Positions 1-10,357 are shown, counted from the first letter of the stretch. The stretch: DNA of 64,000 nt from an uncultured Clostridia bacterium (GCA_946061515.1 CAMGRL010000006.1:1-64000); one strand, 5' to 3'. Numbers and translations: made by a program. The notes: generated from the sequence alone by a model not told the origin.

Positions 1-1
1 C

Positions 2-54
2 CTGGAGCAGGAGCGCTGCTTCAATTACTACTGCCGCCAGGCCATGACCATGTG
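2..54 (+). CDS. 3' end of a truncated CDS (...LEQERCFNYYCRQAMTM*), product unknown
   Basis: Open frame from the window edge to TGA at 52-54, followed by hairpin terminators. Confidence 0.4.
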
Positions 55-101
55 ACAGCAGGCCCGGCCTTTCGGGCGTTTTTCGAAAGACAGTAAAACA
101 G

Positions 102-141
102 GCAAAAGGCGTGACCTTCATGGTCACGCCTTTTGCCTTAC
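102..141. terminator. Bidirectional intrinsic terminator hairpin
   Basis: Inverted repeat AGGCAAAAGGCGTGACC-ttca-GGTCACGCCTTTTGCCT. Confidence 0.7.
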
Positions 142-236
142 AGCGCGCATACAGGTTTAACCCGTATAGAAAAGCGCACTTGTATCTGTTCGATAAATGG
201 GAATTTACCGGGGCGTTCCGATTTTGTGCCGAATCA

Positions 237-391
237 AAGCCTCCCTCTGACGAGGGAGGTGGCAAAAATCTTTGATTTTTGACGGAGGGAGAGAAAAGAA
301 AGACTGGCAATGTATGTGAAGATATTGATTTGGCCGTCAGGTGTCTCTCCCTCAGTCAGCTTCGCTGACAGCTCCCTCATCAGAGGGAGCC
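237..391. repeat. Dispersed intergenic repeat units (CCCTCAGTCAGCTTCGCTGACAGCTCCCTC...GAGGGAGCC)
   Basis: Near-identical unit recurs at 24151-24193, with a related unit near 22803-22850. Confidence 0.7.
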
Positions 392-611
392 TTGGGCTGT
401 AGACGCAACCCCCTCATCATTTCCTGCACTCAGGCAAAAACCAAATTCAATTTGCAGGTCTGTCTGGTCCCCTTTTACTTCATTTACCAGTACAGTCTTA
501 TGAACCCCGCCTTTCGGCAGGGCTTACTTTTTTTCGTTTGATTTTCACTGTACAAAGACGGGAAATCTTGGTATAATAATGGGCGATTTTAGAACTTGGA
601 GGCGTTTTGTT

Positions 612-1520
612 ATGCAGGAGCCAACTCTGGTCATTCTTGCCGCAGGCATGGGCAGCCGCTTCGGCGGGCTGAAACAGATCACCGCGGTGGACGACCATGG
701 ACACGCGATCATCGACTTCTCCCTTTACGACGCATACCGCGCCGGATTCCGTAAAGTGGTTTTCATCATCAAGCATGAGATCGAAGAGGATTTCAAAAAC
801 CGTGTGGGCCGGCGTATGGAAAAATATTTTGACGTGAAGTATGTCTACCAGCAGCTGGACGTGCTGCCGGAGGGCTACGCCGTTCCCGAGGGCCGGGTAA
901 AGCCCTGGGGCACCGGTCACGCGGTCATGTGCTGTGCCGGTGTGGTGGACGGGCCCTTTGCCGTCATCAACGCGGACGATTTTTACGGCCCCAGCGCCTA
1001 TTCCACCCTGTTTGACTATCTGAAAGAGGACCGGGCGGACAATGAGCACGCCATGGTGGCCTACGAGCTGCGCAAGACCGTCACCGAAAACGGCTCCGTG
1101 GCCCGGGGCATCTGCAGCGTGGAAAACGGCTATCTCACCGACGTGGTGGAGCGCACCCACATTGAAAAGCGGGGCGACGACGCCGCCTTCACCGAGGACG
1201 GCGTGAACTTTGTCCCCGTCTCCGGCGATGTGCCCGTGTCCATGAACTTCTGGGGCTTTGGCAAGTCCATGCTCCGTGAGCTTCAGGACCGCTTCCCCGC
1301 CTGGCTGGACGAGAATCTGCCCAAAAATCCCCTGAAGTGCGAATACTTCCTGCCCTTTGTGGCCAACTCCATCATCAAGGAAGGCCTGGGCAGCGTCCGC
1401 CTTCTCAACTGTCACGAGACCTGGCACGGCATCACCTACAAGGAAGACATGGACAGCGTGGTCAATTATCTTGCGGAGCTTCGCCGTCAGGGCGTGTACC
1501 CGGAAACTCTGCTGGACTGA
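612..1520 (+). CDS. Nucleotidyltransferase family (NDP-sugar pyrophosphorylase-like) protein
   Basis: N-terminal LVILAAGMGSRFGGLKQ nucleotidyltransferase signature; RBS-like GGAGG upstream of ATG 612. Confidence 0.85.
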   Translation: MQEPTLVILAAGMGSRFGGLKQITAVDDHGHAIIDFSLYDAYRAGFRKVVFIIKHEIEEDFKNRVGRRMEKYFDVKYVYQQLDVLPEGYAVPEGRVKPWGTGHAVMCCAGVVDGPFAVINADDFYGPSAYSTLFDYLKEDRADNEHAMVAYELRKTVTENGSVARGICSVENGYLTDVVERTHIEKRGDDAAFTEDGVNFVPVSGDVPVSMNFWGFGKSMLRELQDRFPAWLDENLPKNPLKCEYFLPFVANSIIKEGLGSVRLLNCHETWHGITYKEDMDSVVNYLAELRRQGVYPETLLD

Positions 1521-1532
1521 GGAGGGAACCGC

Positions 1533-2549
1533 ATGAACGTACTTGTTACCGGCGGCGCCGGATATATCGGCAGCCACACCTGTGTTGAGCTTCTGCAGCG
1601 GGATATGGGCGTTGTGGTGGTGGACAATCTGGTCAACTCCAGCCCCAAGGCCATAGAGCGGGTGGAGCAGATCACGGGAAAGCACGTGGACTTTTACGTC
1701 AAGGACGTGCGGGACCGGGAGGCCATGAACGCCATCTTCGACAAGCACCAGATCGACTGCGTCATCCACTTTGCCGGGCTGAAGGCCGTGGGCGAATCCG
1801 TGGCCATGCCCCTGGAGTATTACGACAACAACCTTTTCTCCACCGTCACCCTGTGCGAGGTGATGCGGGACCACGGGGTGAAGAACATCGTGTTCTCCTC
1901 CTCCGCCACCGTCTATTCCGGAGATAACGAGATGCCCCTCCGGGAGGCCTCCCGCACCGGCATGTGCACCAACCCCTACGGCTGGACCAAATACATGTCC
2001 GAGCAGATCCTCAGAGACACGGCCAAGTCCGACAACGACTGGGCCATTGTCCTGCTGCGTTACTTCAACCCCATCGGCGCTCATTCCAGCGGTCTGATCG
2101 GCGAGGACCCCAGAGGCATCCCCAACAACCTGATGCCCTTCATCTCCCAGGTGGCCATCGGCCGCCGGGAGTATCTGAACGTTTTCGGCAACGATTACGA
2201 CACCCCCGACGGTACCGGCGTGCGGGACTACATCCACGTTGTGGACCTGGCCCGGGGCCATGTGGCCGCTATCAACTACATGCAGCAGCACAAGGGTGAG
2301 AGCGTCTTTAACCTGGGCACCGGCAACGGCTACAGTGTTCTGGACATGGTCCACGCCTTTGAAAAGGTCACCGGCAAGAAGGTGCCCTATAAGATTGCGC
2401 CCCGCCGCCCCGGTGACCTGGCCACCGTGTACGCAAGCCCGGACAAGAGCGCCGAGCTGCTGGGCTGGAAGGCCGAATACGGTCTGGAGGACATGTGCCG
2501 CGACACCTGGGCCTGGCAGAGGAAGAACCCCATGGGCTACGGGGAATAA
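1533..2549 (+). CDS. galE: UDP-glucose 4-epimerase
   Basis: MNVLVTGGAGYIGSHTCVELL; YGWTKYMSEQ (YxxxK); GTGVRDYIHVVDLARGHVAA. Confidence 0.95.
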   Translation: MNVLVTGGAGYIGSHTCVELLQRDMGVVVVDNLVNSSPKAIERVEQITGKHVDFYVKDVRDREAMNAIFDKHQIDCVIHFAGLKAVGESVAMPLEYYDNNLFSTVTLCEVMRDHGVKNIVFSSSATVYSGDNEMPLREASRTGMCTNPYGWTKYMSEQILRDTAKSDNDWAIVLLRYFNPIGAHSSGLIGEDPRGIPNNLMPFISQVAIGRREYLNVFGNDYDTPDGTGVRDYIHVVDLARGHVAAINYMQQHKGESVFNLGTGNGYSVLDMVHAFEKVTGKKVPYKIAPRRPGDLATVYASPDKSAELLGWKAEYGLEDMCRDTWAWQRKNPMGYGE

Positions 2550-2592
2550 AAAAGTTCATCCTGAGCAATGCTCAGGATGAATTTTTTTTATC
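2549..2592. terminator. Intrinsic terminator between galE and the convergent anti-sigma-like gene
   Basis: AAAAAAGTTCATCCTGAGCAATGCTCAGGATGAATTTTTTTTA. Confidence 0.85.
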
Positions 2593-3574
2593 CGCCGAAA
2601 CTTTCTGCCGTGATTGTGGCTTCGGCAATAAGGATACTCACCACATCAGCCGTATTAATGATTTTTTCCTGATAGGGAGCGTTCAGATAAAGCGCTCCGC
2701 TTTTCTCTTCAAAGGTTAGTACTCCGCTGCAGCTGACGCTGCTCCCGTTGGATAGTTCAAGCTTTGCTGTACGCACCAGCTCATCTGTATAGTTTGCCCA
2801 TTCCCGATTATATTGTCCAAACAAGTCCTCTGTATTCTCTGTTTTCAGTATCCATACAGCACACTCTCCTCTCAGCTCTACCCCCTGAAGGTATACTGTC
2901 TGCCCCGTAACAGGAAAGACCGCCTCCACAGGCTTTGCAAAGCATATAAGGCGCATATCCGGGTCTGTTATCGAAAGGCTTATTTTCCCATAGTCCCGAA
3001 CTGGGTCAGTAAAGGGAAGCCGGATCTGTAAATCAATATTTGTTCCTGCAGAAAGCCCGTTTGTATGAAAGCCGCAGCTTAGCACCAGACTTTGGCTCTC
3101 TTCATCATAAGAATCCGGTACAACAAAGGCAGAAAGCCAATTCTCGCCCCCATCTATGGAAAATTCATATGGCTGTTGGACATCCAGATTTAATTCCTCA
3201 GCACTCACCGGACATATTGCTGTATATACTCTTTGGTATTCTCCGCTGTTGACTGCGGAGAGCAGCGTAATCCCCGGCGCGGTCTCGTCGCTTACCTGGT
3301 ATTCCACATAAGCCGGAGCTTTTTCTTCCGCGCCCAGACTGTCTCTCAATTCCTCCTGGCGCTGGCGGTTGACTGATACGACTGCGTAAGCTGTGACGCT
3401 CAGTGCCAAAATCAGTATGGCAGCAAGCACGACTGTGCAAAGACGCCTGCGGTAAAAACGGTTTTTGCGTGCAGCTTTGACATGTACTGCTTTTCCCGCA
3501 ATTTCTGATTCAACGAGAGCAAGATATTTTTCGTCTGCAAAAGATAATGTATTCAAAAGCCTTTTCCCTGTCAT
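2588..3574 (-). CDS. Membrane-anchored anti-sigma-like protein, extracytoplasmic C-terminus
   Basis: Single TM helix (LCTVVLAAILILALSVTAYAVV) after a basic N-terminus; directly follows a sigma-70 family gene. Confidence 0.6.
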   Translation of the reverse strand: MTGKRLLNTLSFADEKYLALVESEIAGKAVHVKAARKNRFYRRRLCTVVLAAILILALSVTAYAVVSVNRQRQEELRDSLGAEEKAPAYVEYQVSDETAPGITLLSAVNSGEYQRVYTAICPVSAEELNLDVQQPYEFSIDGGENWLSAFVVPDSYDEESQSLVLSCGFHTNGLSAGTNIDLQIRLPFTDPVRDYGKISLSITDPDMRLICFAKPVEAVFPVTGQTVYLQGVELRGECAVWILKTENTEDLFGQYNREWANYTDELVRTAKLELSNGSSVSCSGVLTFEEKSGALYLNAPYQEKIINTADVVSILIAEATITAESFGG

Positions 3575-3576
3575 TT

Positions 3577-4119
3577 TCAGACCCCCTCCTTTTCAAGAGT
3601 TGTACGCAGAGCAGCCCTGCTCTTTGAGAGAGAATATTTTGCCTGCCGCTCTGACAGATCATATTTTTCTGCAATCTCACTGATCTGATAACCATAATAA
3701 TATCGTGCAAGAAATATCGCACAGCTTCTTCGGTCCAGAGAGCCGAGAAAGCTGTTCAGTATGGCTGCCAATTCTCTGTCCTCACACATATTTTCCCCGC
3801 GGTCCTGCCCGTACTGTACACACTCGTCAAGCTCGACCTCCAAAGCATGGCGCTTGCCGGCCAGCAGATAGTCCAGTCTGGTAAGCGAAAGGTTTCGGGT
3901 AATTCGAGAAAGATAGTATTTCAGACTGTTGGGTCTTGCAGGCGGAATTGAATTCCATGCTGCAAAATAGGTGTCATTGACTATTTCCTCTGTATCTGAT
4001 CGGCTGCGCAGAATATTAAACGCAATTTGTGTCAGATAGGCGTGATACTTGCTGCCGGTCTCCTGGATCGCCCGCTCCGAGCGTGAGAAGTACAAGTCAA
4101 CAATATCGGAGTCTTCCAT
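3577..4119 (-). CDS. RNA polymerase sigma factor, sigma-70/ECF-type
   Basis: Region 2 (DTEEIVNDTYFAAWNSIPP) and region 4 (YYYGYQISEIAEKYDLSERQAKYSLSKSRAAL). Confidence 0.85.
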   Translation of the reverse strand: MEDSDIVDLYFSRSERAIQETGSKYHAYLTQIAFNILRSRSDTEEIVNDTYFAAWNSIPPARPNSLKYYLSRITRNLSLTRLDYLLAGKRHALEVELDECVQYGQDRGENMCEDRELAAILNSFLGSLDRRSCAIFLARYYYGYQISEIAEKYDLSERQAKYSLSKSRAALRTTLEKEGV

Positions 4120-4220
4120 TCATGTACCTCCTTTTGTTCTTGTATAGAGCCCTACACTCCAATAGTAGGGAAAACATAGACTCGAGGACAAAACAGTCTT
4201 TTCACCAGCGCATTTTTATA

Positions 4221-4257
4221 ACAAAACAGAGCTGATTTCTCAGCTCTGTTTTGTTTT
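4221..4257. terminator. Intrinsic terminator
   Basis: ACAAAACAGAGCTGATTTCTCAGCTCTGTTTTGTTTTTT. Confidence 0.85.
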
Positions 4258-6060
4258 TTCCTTTTTTCGTTCTATCGTCAGCGGCAGGAGAATAATGCCG
4301 AAGATCACCACAAAGATGGCCGTATACAGCAGGCCCCGGCCCAGAAGCAGGCTGCAAAGCTCGCTGACCGCCGCAAGCAGCGCAGCGGCCAGCACGAACA
4401 GCCACAGGCCGCGGCAGCGGATTTTCTCAAAGGCAATCAGTACGGTGAGAATGCCGAAAACGCCGCTGAGGATCATCAGGATGCTCATGACAAGCCTTCC
4501 CCGGTACGCTTTTTCCCCATTTGCCTGCATCTCCTGCAGCTCCGCGTTGGCCGAAGCGATCAGCTCGCCGCCCTGGCCCACGCTGTGGGCGATCCCCTCA
4601 TAGGCCATCAATGCGGCCTTTGCGGAGGCGGTTCTGTCTTCCAGACTCTCATAGCCGTCAACGCTGTCCTCCATGGCGCCGATATCCGCGTATACGCCCT
4701 CAAGCCGTTCCTTTTCCGCTTTCAGCTCCTCTGCCTGCTCCTCCAGTTCCTTTTCCTTGGCGGCCATCTGGCCCCAGCCGGCGTTCATCTGCTTTTCGCC
4801 CTCGTCCAGGGCGGTCTTGGCCGCGTCCAGCCCGGCCTTGGCTGCGTCCATCTGGGCTTTTCCCTCCAGAATGGCGGGCTCGCCCGCTTCAAGCTGCTTC
4901 TGCCCCTCTTCCAGCTGGGCTTTCAAAAGGGCAAGCTGTTTTGCCGGCTCTTCCATGGCGGCCAGCGCGGCCTGAAGCTGCGCTTCCTGTTCAGCCAGCT
5001 GCGTCTCCGCCGCTTCCAGCGCCTCTTTGGCTTTCTGGAGCTGGTCCTTATTCTCGTTGAGCAGCTTAAGCAGGGCCTCGTACTGCTCCTGGGTCAGCTC
5101 GATCTGGATGCGGTCCTCCTGGATCTCCTGGTTTTCCTCGTCCAGGACCGGCTGGTTTTCTTCCAGCCAGAGCTTCAGCTCCTCATAGCTCATGCCGAAG
5201 GCCTCCATACACAGCTCGTCAGCCTTGGCCTGAACCTCCTCTTCGCTGTAGCCCTCTTCAATGAGCCGGGCCATCAGTTTGTCGGCCTCCTCGACCAGCG
5301 CGCAGGCCGCGTTATACAGCAGCAGCTGCTTTTCGTATTCGCTGAGCTTGGGCGAAAGCTCGTTGATCAGGTCCTCCAGCTCCTTCAGCTTGGCTTCCAT
5401 AGCCTCCTGATCCTCTGGCAGCTGCTCCTCCAGGGAGGCAATCAGCTCCTTCAGCTGGCTGATGGTCTCTTTTGTGGCACTGATGGCGGTGAGCATGGCT
5501 TCCACCTTCTGCCGCTGGGCGTCCAGCTCCGCCGAATTTTCCTCCAGCTGCTTCACGCCCTCGTAATAGGCCGCCCAGCCCAGCTCCAGGCCCTCTTTTG
5601 CCGCCAGATACTGCTGGTAAAGCTCGTCAAAGGCCGCGGCCCCCTCTTCATAGGCGGCAAGGCCCTGCTCATACTGCTCCCGGCCGCTTTTCAGTGCCGC
5701 GGAGGCCGTACCCAGAGCACTTCGGCCCAGCACCAGTCCGGCTCTTGTGGCGGTGTGGGTGGCCAGCTCCGTGCGGAAATCGGACATATCCTGGTTGTAC
5801 TGGTCCCTGGTTTCCGACAGGCTCAGGTCCGTGCTTTCAAAGTCCCCTTTGCCCTCCTCCAGCTGGCGCAGGAGCAGGGCGGCGTTATCCGTCTTTTCGG
5901 ACAGCAGGTCGATCTGTCCCAAATTTTCATTATTATCCTTTACCGCTTTTCCCACGCAGATGGCTCCCGAGAGAAGCGTGAGCACACTGACGACGGCAAG
6001 GGCCACGGCCAGGACGCTGACCAGGGCTGGGTGCTTCAAGGTCCATTCCTCCAACATCAT
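4240..6060 (-). CDS. Coiled-coil membrane protein (YhgE/Pip-like topology: N-terminal TM, long repetitive coiled coil, C-terminal TM cluster)
   Basis: Repeated EQGLAAYEEGAAAF / LEEGQKQLEAG / LDEGEKQMNAG motifs between hydrophobic termini; paralogous in layout to 25838-27700. Confidence 0.6.
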   Translation of the reverse strand: MMLEEWTLKHPALVSVLAVALAVVSVLTLLSGAICVGKAVKDNNENLGQIDLLSEKTDNAALLLRQLEEGKGDFESTDLSLSETRDQYNQDMSDFRTELATHTATRAGLVLGRSALGTASAALKSGREQYEQGLAAYEEGAAAFDELYQQYLAAKEGLELGWAAYYEGVKQLEENSAELDAQRQKVEAMLTAISATKETISQLKELIASLEEQLPEDQEAMEAKLKELEDLINELSPKLSEYEKQLLLYNAACALVEEADKLMARLIEEGYSEEEVQAKADELCMEAFGMSYEELKLWLEENQPVLDEENQEIQEDRIQIELTQEQYEALLKLLNENKDQLQKAKEALEAAETQLAEQEAQLQAALAAMEEPAKQLALLKAQLEEGQKQLEAGEPAILEGKAQMDAAKAGLDAAKTALDEGEKQMNAGWGQMAAKEKELEEQAEELKAEKERLEGVYADIGAMEDSVDGYESLEDRTASAKAALMAYEGIAHSVGQGGELIASANAELQEMQANGEKAYRGRLVMSILMILSGVFGILTVLIAFEKIRCRGLWLFVLAAALLAAVSELCSLLLGRGLLYTAIFVVIFGIILLPLTIERKKEKTKQS

Positions 6061-6173
6061 TCATGCTTTAAATTATATAGCCTAATTATGAATAATCCAA
6101 GTACGAAAAGCAGTTTTTTCTTTTCTTTACGCGGAATTTATTGTATAGTATCCGAAGAAAGGCGGGATTAACC

Positions 6174-7130
6174 ATGATTCTCAGCTTTGCGCCCATGGAG
6201 GGCGTGACCGGCGTCTCCTACCGCAGGATACACAGGGAAATGTTTCCCGGCGCGGACAAATATTACGCGCCCTTTATCGCCCCGGACAGTCAGGGCAATT
6301 TCCGGCTCAAACACCTGCGGGACGTGCTGCCGGACAACAACCGGGGCATCGCCCTTGTTCCCCAGATTTTAGCCAACAGTCCGGAGGCCTTTCTCTCTGT
6401 GGCCCGGCAGCTGCGGGAGCTGGGCTATGAGGAGGTCAACCTGAACGCGGGCTGCCCCTCGGGCACGGTGGTATCCAAGCACAAGGGGGCTGGGATGCTG
6501 GCGGATCTGGACGCTCTGGACGCCTTTCTGGACCGGGTGTTTTCCTCCGTTCCGGTAAAGGTCTCGGTCAAGACCCGGATGGGCATGAACAGCACCGATG
6601 AGTTTCCCGCCATTCTGGACGTTTACAAGCGCTATCCCCTCTGTGAGCTGATCGTCCATGCCCGGGACCGGGCGGGCCTGTATAAAAGCAAGCCTGACCG
6701 GGAGGCTTTCGCCCGGGCCTTTGAAAACTGCCCTTTCCCGGTCTGCTATAACGGCAACATCTTTAATGCCGCGCACATGGCCTCCCTGACAGCGCAGGTG
6801 CCGGGGATTTCCCGGGTGATGCTGGGCCGGGGCGCGGCGGCCAATCCCGCGCTGTTTCGGGTATTGAAGGGCGGCCCTCCCCTTTCGCGCTTTGAGCTTC
6901 GGGAATTTCACGACAGGCTCTTGGATGACGCCCTCTCCTCCGGGCTCAGTCCCCACTATGCCATGGCCAGGATGAAGGAGCTGTGGTATTACATGATCTG
7001 GATGTTCCCCGGCAGCGAAAAAGAATTTAAGGCCCTGAACAAATCCCGCAGTCTGGACGATTTCCGGTCCGCCGTCTCCTGCGTCTTCAGTTCCTGCGCC
7101 TTTGACCCGGACACAGGGTTCAACGGGTAA
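6174..7130 (+). CDS. tRNA-dihydrouridine synthase family protein
   Basis: MILSFAPMEGVTG; EVNLNAGCPSGTVVSKHKGAGML; VSVKTRMG; VCYNGNI; VMLGRGAAANP. Confidence 0.93.
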   Translation: MILSFAPMEGVTGVSYRRIHREMFPGADKYYAPFIAPDSQGNFRLKHLRDVLPDNNRGIALVPQILANSPEAFLSVARQLRELGYEEVNLNAGCPSGTVVSKHKGAGMLADLDALDAFLDRVFSSVPVKVSVKTRMGMNSTDEFPAILDVYKRYPLCELIVHARDRAGLYKSKPDREAFARAFENCPFPVCYNGNIFNAAHMASLTAQVPGISRVMLGRGAAANPALFRVLKGGPPLSRFELREFHDRLLDDALSSGLSPHYAMARMKELWYYMIWMFPGSEKEFKALNKSRSLDDFRSAVSCVFSSCAFDPDTGFNG

Positions 7131-7214
7131 GTCGTATAATATTATGTAAACCGATAGCCGCAATAATGAACCCCCGGGCAGAGGTTTCTGCACGGGGGAT
7201 CATTCGTTCCGGCA

Positions 7215-8969
7215 TTATATCTCGTACTTTTTGCTGTACTCCTCGTAATACTCATCAAAGCGGTGGGAGTGCAGCTCTTTCAGATTGATCACATAGCTGT
7301 GGGTGTCGTAGGTGTCGGCCCGCAGCTCGATCATGGCGATGGCGATATTGGAGCAGTGGTCCGCCACGCGCTCCAGATTGGTCACCAGGTCGTTGAACAC
7401 GAAGCCCTGGGACAGAGAGCAGACGCCGTTCTGCAGCCGGTCCACATGGCGCAGCTTCATCTCGTCGCAGAGGATGTCGATCCGCTCCTCAAAGGGCTCC
7501 ACCCGAAATGCGTCTTCCACATTGTCGCTCTTGAAACATTCAAAGCACAGCGTGACCATGTCGCTGACGGCGGTGGAGAGTACGGACAACTCCCGGCGGG
7601 CCTCTTCGGAGAAATTCAGCTTCTTTTCCGCAATCTCCCGGGCGGCTTCGGCAATGTTCATGGCGTGGTCGCTGATACGTTCAAAATCGCTGAGGGTGTG
7701 CAGATACTTGGACAGGTTCTCGTTCTGCACCGTGTCCAGCTCATTGGCGTTGATGCCCATGAGATAGGTGCCGATCTTATCCTCATATTCATCCACCTTA
7801 TTTTCGCCGTTTTCCACCCGGCGGAAGCCCTCCTCGCTGTAATGGGCCAGCAGATTCAGCGCGGAGAAGAAGTTTGTTCTGGAGGCGTCGGCCATGTCGT
7901 TCACGGTCAGGCGGCTCTGCTCGATGGCCAGGGCCGGGTGGGCCAGGAAACGCTCATCCAGCCGGTCCAGAGAGGCATTCACGCTGCGCTCCTCCTCGCT
8001 GACCTTGACGATCCTTTCCACGAAGGAAAGCAGCAGCTTGTTGAAGGGCAGCAGAAGGGCCACGCTGAGGGCGCGGAACACGGAGTTGACCAGGGCAATG
8101 CTCACCGGGCTCATCACCAGGCCGGACAGTCCCAGATCAATAAAGGCAGAAAGGCCGTAATACAAAACAGAGCAGACCGCGACTGCGGCGATCTCGATCA
8201 CCAGATACAAAAAGGCGGTGCGCCGGCCCTCGGTCTTGGCGCCCAGGGCGGACAGCAGCACAGGCACCGCAGCGCCGATGGCGATACCCAAAATCAGGGG
8301 ATAGGCGGTGGCAAAGGTGACGGCCCCCGTCATGGACAGGGCCTGCAAGATACCCACAGCGGCAGAGGCGCTCTGCAGCACGGCAGTGAAGACCATACCC
8401 ACGATGATGCCCAAAATGGGATTGGAGAATGTGGTCAGCAGATGGATAAATTCCGGGCTCTGCCGCAGGGGGGAGACCGCGCCGCTCATGCTCTGCATAC
8501 CAAACATCAGCACCGCAAAGCCCAGCAGAATGTCCCCCACATGCCAGTGCTGCTGTTTTTTGGAGAACATGCGCAGGATAATGCCGATCACCGCCACGAC
8601 GGCGGTCAGGGTGGAGGTGGAGAGCAAAGAGACCCAGCCGCTGCCGTCCACACTGGACAGGCAGATGATCCAGCCGGTGACGCTGGTGCCGATGAGGGCG
8701 CCCTCGATAATGGCCACGGCCTGTTCCAGCTTCATCATGCCGGAGTTCACGAAGCCCACCACCATAACGGAGGTGGCCGATGAGGACTGGATGATGGCGG
8801 TGACGGCCGTGCCCAGGAAAACGCCCTTCAGCGGCGTGCTGGAAAGACGGTAGAGCACCAGCTCCATCTTATTTCCGGCCACCTTTTTCAGGCCCTCACC
8901 CATCAGCGTCATGCCGAACAGGAACAGCGCAACGCCGCCCAAAAGAGAGATAATATTGGAAACGCTCAT
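7215..8969 (-). CDS. Na/Pi cotransporter family protein with C-terminal PhoU-like domain
   Basis: Repeated TAIIQSSSATSVMVVGFVNSG and TAVLQSASAAVGILQALS motifs; helical PhoU-like tail. Confidence 0.92.
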   Translation of the reverse strand: MSVSNIISLLGGVALFLFGMTLMGEGLKKVAGNKMELVLYRLSSTPLKGVFLGTAVTAIIQSSSATSVMVVGFVNSGMMKLEQAVAIIEGALIGTSVTGWIICLSSVDGSGWVSLLSTSTLTAVVAVIGIILRMFSKKQQHWHVGDILLGFAVLMFGMQSMSGAVSPLRQSPEFIHLLTTFSNPILGIIVGMVFTAVLQSASAAVGILQALSMTGAVTFATAYPLILGIAIGAAVPVLLSALGAKTEGRRTAFLYLVIEIAAVAVCSVLYYGLSAFIDLGLSGLVMSPVSIALVNSVFRALSVALLLPFNKLLLSFVERIVKVSEEERSVNASLDRLDERFLAHPALAIEQSRLTVNDMADASRTNFFSALNLLAHYSEEGFRRVENGENKVDEYEDKIGTYLMGINANELDTVQNENLSKYLHTLSDFERISDHAMNIAEAAREIAEKKLNFSEEARRELSVLSTAVSDMVTLCFECFKSDNVEDAFRVEPFEERIDILCDEMKLRHVDRLQNGVCSLSQGFVFNDLVTNLERVADHCSNIAIAMIELRADTYDTHSYVINLKELHSHRFDEYYEEYSKKYEI

Positions 8970-9057
8970 AAAACCCGATTCCTACCCATTATATTATCAT
9001 TGTAATTGATGATAACACAGTTTATCCCCCGGTACAACCGGGGAAAAAATTTTTAGC

Positions 9058-9090
9058 AAAACAAGACGAGCAAAGCCCGTCTTGTCTGTC
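9058..9090. terminator. Intrinsic terminator-like hairpin
   Basis: AAACAAGACGAGCAAAGCCCGTCTTGTC. Confidence 0.6.
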
Positions 9091-9102
9091 CTTTTTCTGT
9101 TG

Positions 9103-9747
9103 TTATTCGGCAAAAAAACTGACAGTAAATTCCGTCCAGGGGAAAATCTCCGGAGGAGCCTGCCGGAAATCCAGGGTTTTTCCGGTGATGGGGTGAGGAA
9201 AGCACAATCTCTCCGACCAGAGGGCTATGCCGCAGTTCCTGATTTTGCTGCCGTAGCGGGCGTCCCCCAGCAAGGGCAGGGCCCGGGAAGCAAACTGCAC
9301 CCTGATCTGGTGGGAGCGGCCGGTGTGAAGGCAGATGCGCAGAAGTGAGATGTCATCCACACAGCCAATTACAGTATACTCCAGCTCCGCTTCCTTTACC
9401 CCCTTGCGCATACGGTCCACCACATAGGTCTTGTTTCTTCCCTTGTCATGGAAGAGCAAATCACGGAGCACGCCCCTGTCCTGGGCGGGGCGGCCCTGTA
9501 CGACGGCAAGATATTCCTTTGTTAAGCTCCTCTGCGCCACGGCGGCGGAGAGTCTTCCGGCGGCCTGCCCGGTCCGGGCATAGACCATCACGCCGCCTAC
9601 CCCGGCGTCCAGCCGGTGAACGCAGAAAAAATCCCCGCCCAGGCTGTCCCGGAGCAGCTCCGGCATCCCGGGAGACTCGGACAGTGCTCCGGCCGGCTTG
9701 ACCACTATGGCAATATGTCTGTCCTGATACAAGATCTCCGGCTTCAT
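9103..9747 (-). CDS. RluA-family pseudouridine synthase
   Basis: VVKPAGALSES; VHRLDAGVGGVMVYARTG; GRSHQIRVQFASRALPLLGDARYG. ORF-track start (10359) is too far upstream; ATG 9747 preferred. Confidence 0.92.
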   Translation of the reverse strand: MKPEILYQDRHIAIVVKPAGALSESPGMPELLRDSLGGDFFCVHRLDAGVGGVMVYARTGQAAGRLSAAVAQRSLTKEYLAVVQGRPAQDRGVLRDLLFHDKGRNKTYVVDRMRKGVKEAELEYTVIGCVDDISLLRICLHTGRSHQIRVQFASRALPLLGDARYGSKIRNCGIALWSERLCFPHPITGKTLDFRQAPPEIFPWTEFTVSFFAE

Positions 9748-9996
9748 TGTCACCACACCTCTCCCCTGGATTTTACAACGGACGATCGCCTTTTGCAAGC
9801 GCAATATACAAATCCTTTTTGAGGTTTTTGTGTGGGATGTACAAAAACAGCGCCGCCGGGCCGGAAAGATTGCTAATTTTTTGTCGATTTGCGAATTGCA
9901 TTCCGCCGCCCCAAGTGCTATATTATGATTGTAAGTTAAATAACTAACAGGCAAGCAAAAGCTGTCGCCTGATTTGAAAAACGGGAGGAATAAAAC

Positions 9997-10245
9997 ATGA
10001 AGTGCCCTCGCTGCGGACATGAGATGACCAAAGACAACCACAGAAAATATGACCTGATGATGTGCTATGAGTGCGGCTATATGGAAGGCCGCAACATGGG
10101 CGAAAATCCCATCCACAACAGAGTTGTGACCAACTATGAGCGTCTCAACGGCATGAACTTCAACGAAGCCGTGGCCTTTATGGCCGACGGTCTGGGTCTT
10201 GACGAGAACACCCTCAGCGCCTGGTTTGAAAAATACGTTGCATAA
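9997..10245 (+). CDS. Small zinc-ribbon protein (two CxxC motifs)
   Basis: MKCPRCGHEM...MMCYECGYMEG; RBS GGGAGGA upstream. Confidence 0.75.
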   Translation: MKCPRCGHEMTKDNHRKYDLMMCYECGYMEGRNMGENPIHNRVVTNYERLNGMNFNEAVAFMADGLGLDENTLSAWFEKYVA

Positions 10246-10259
10246 AAGAAGGTAAAAAA

Positions 10260-10308
10260 AGTTTCCGCAGTCCCGCTCCCCCGGCGGCTGCGGAAACTTT
10301 TTTTGACT
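10260..10308 (+). terminator. Intrinsic terminator
   Basis: AGTTTCCGCAG...CTGCGGAAACTTTTTTTG. Confidence 0.85.
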
Positions 10309-10357
10309 TTTCCTGTGTTTTTCTGTATACTTCTCATACCGGAAGGAGGAAAACATC

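Noticed and set aside
612-1520. Assignment as glgC (ADP-glucose pyrophosphorylase) to complete the glycogen locus
   Set aside because: Sequence is a general nucleotidyltransferase adjacent to galE and lacks the GlgC signatures I would expect; far from glgBA.
498-2354. 618-aa minus-strand ORF opposite nucleotidyltransferase/galE
   Set aside because: Antisense shadow of GC-rich coding DNA; low-complexity His/Val/Gly-rich translation with no recognisable domain, while the plus strand is clear.
4585-6171. 528-aa plus-strand ORF opposite the coiled-coil gene
   Set aside because: Leu/Gln/Phe-rich shadow of the repetitive coiled coil; no RBS or domain.
7263-8783. 506-aa plus-strand ORF opposite the Na/Pi symporter
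   Set aside because: His/Gln/Gly-rich antisense shadow.
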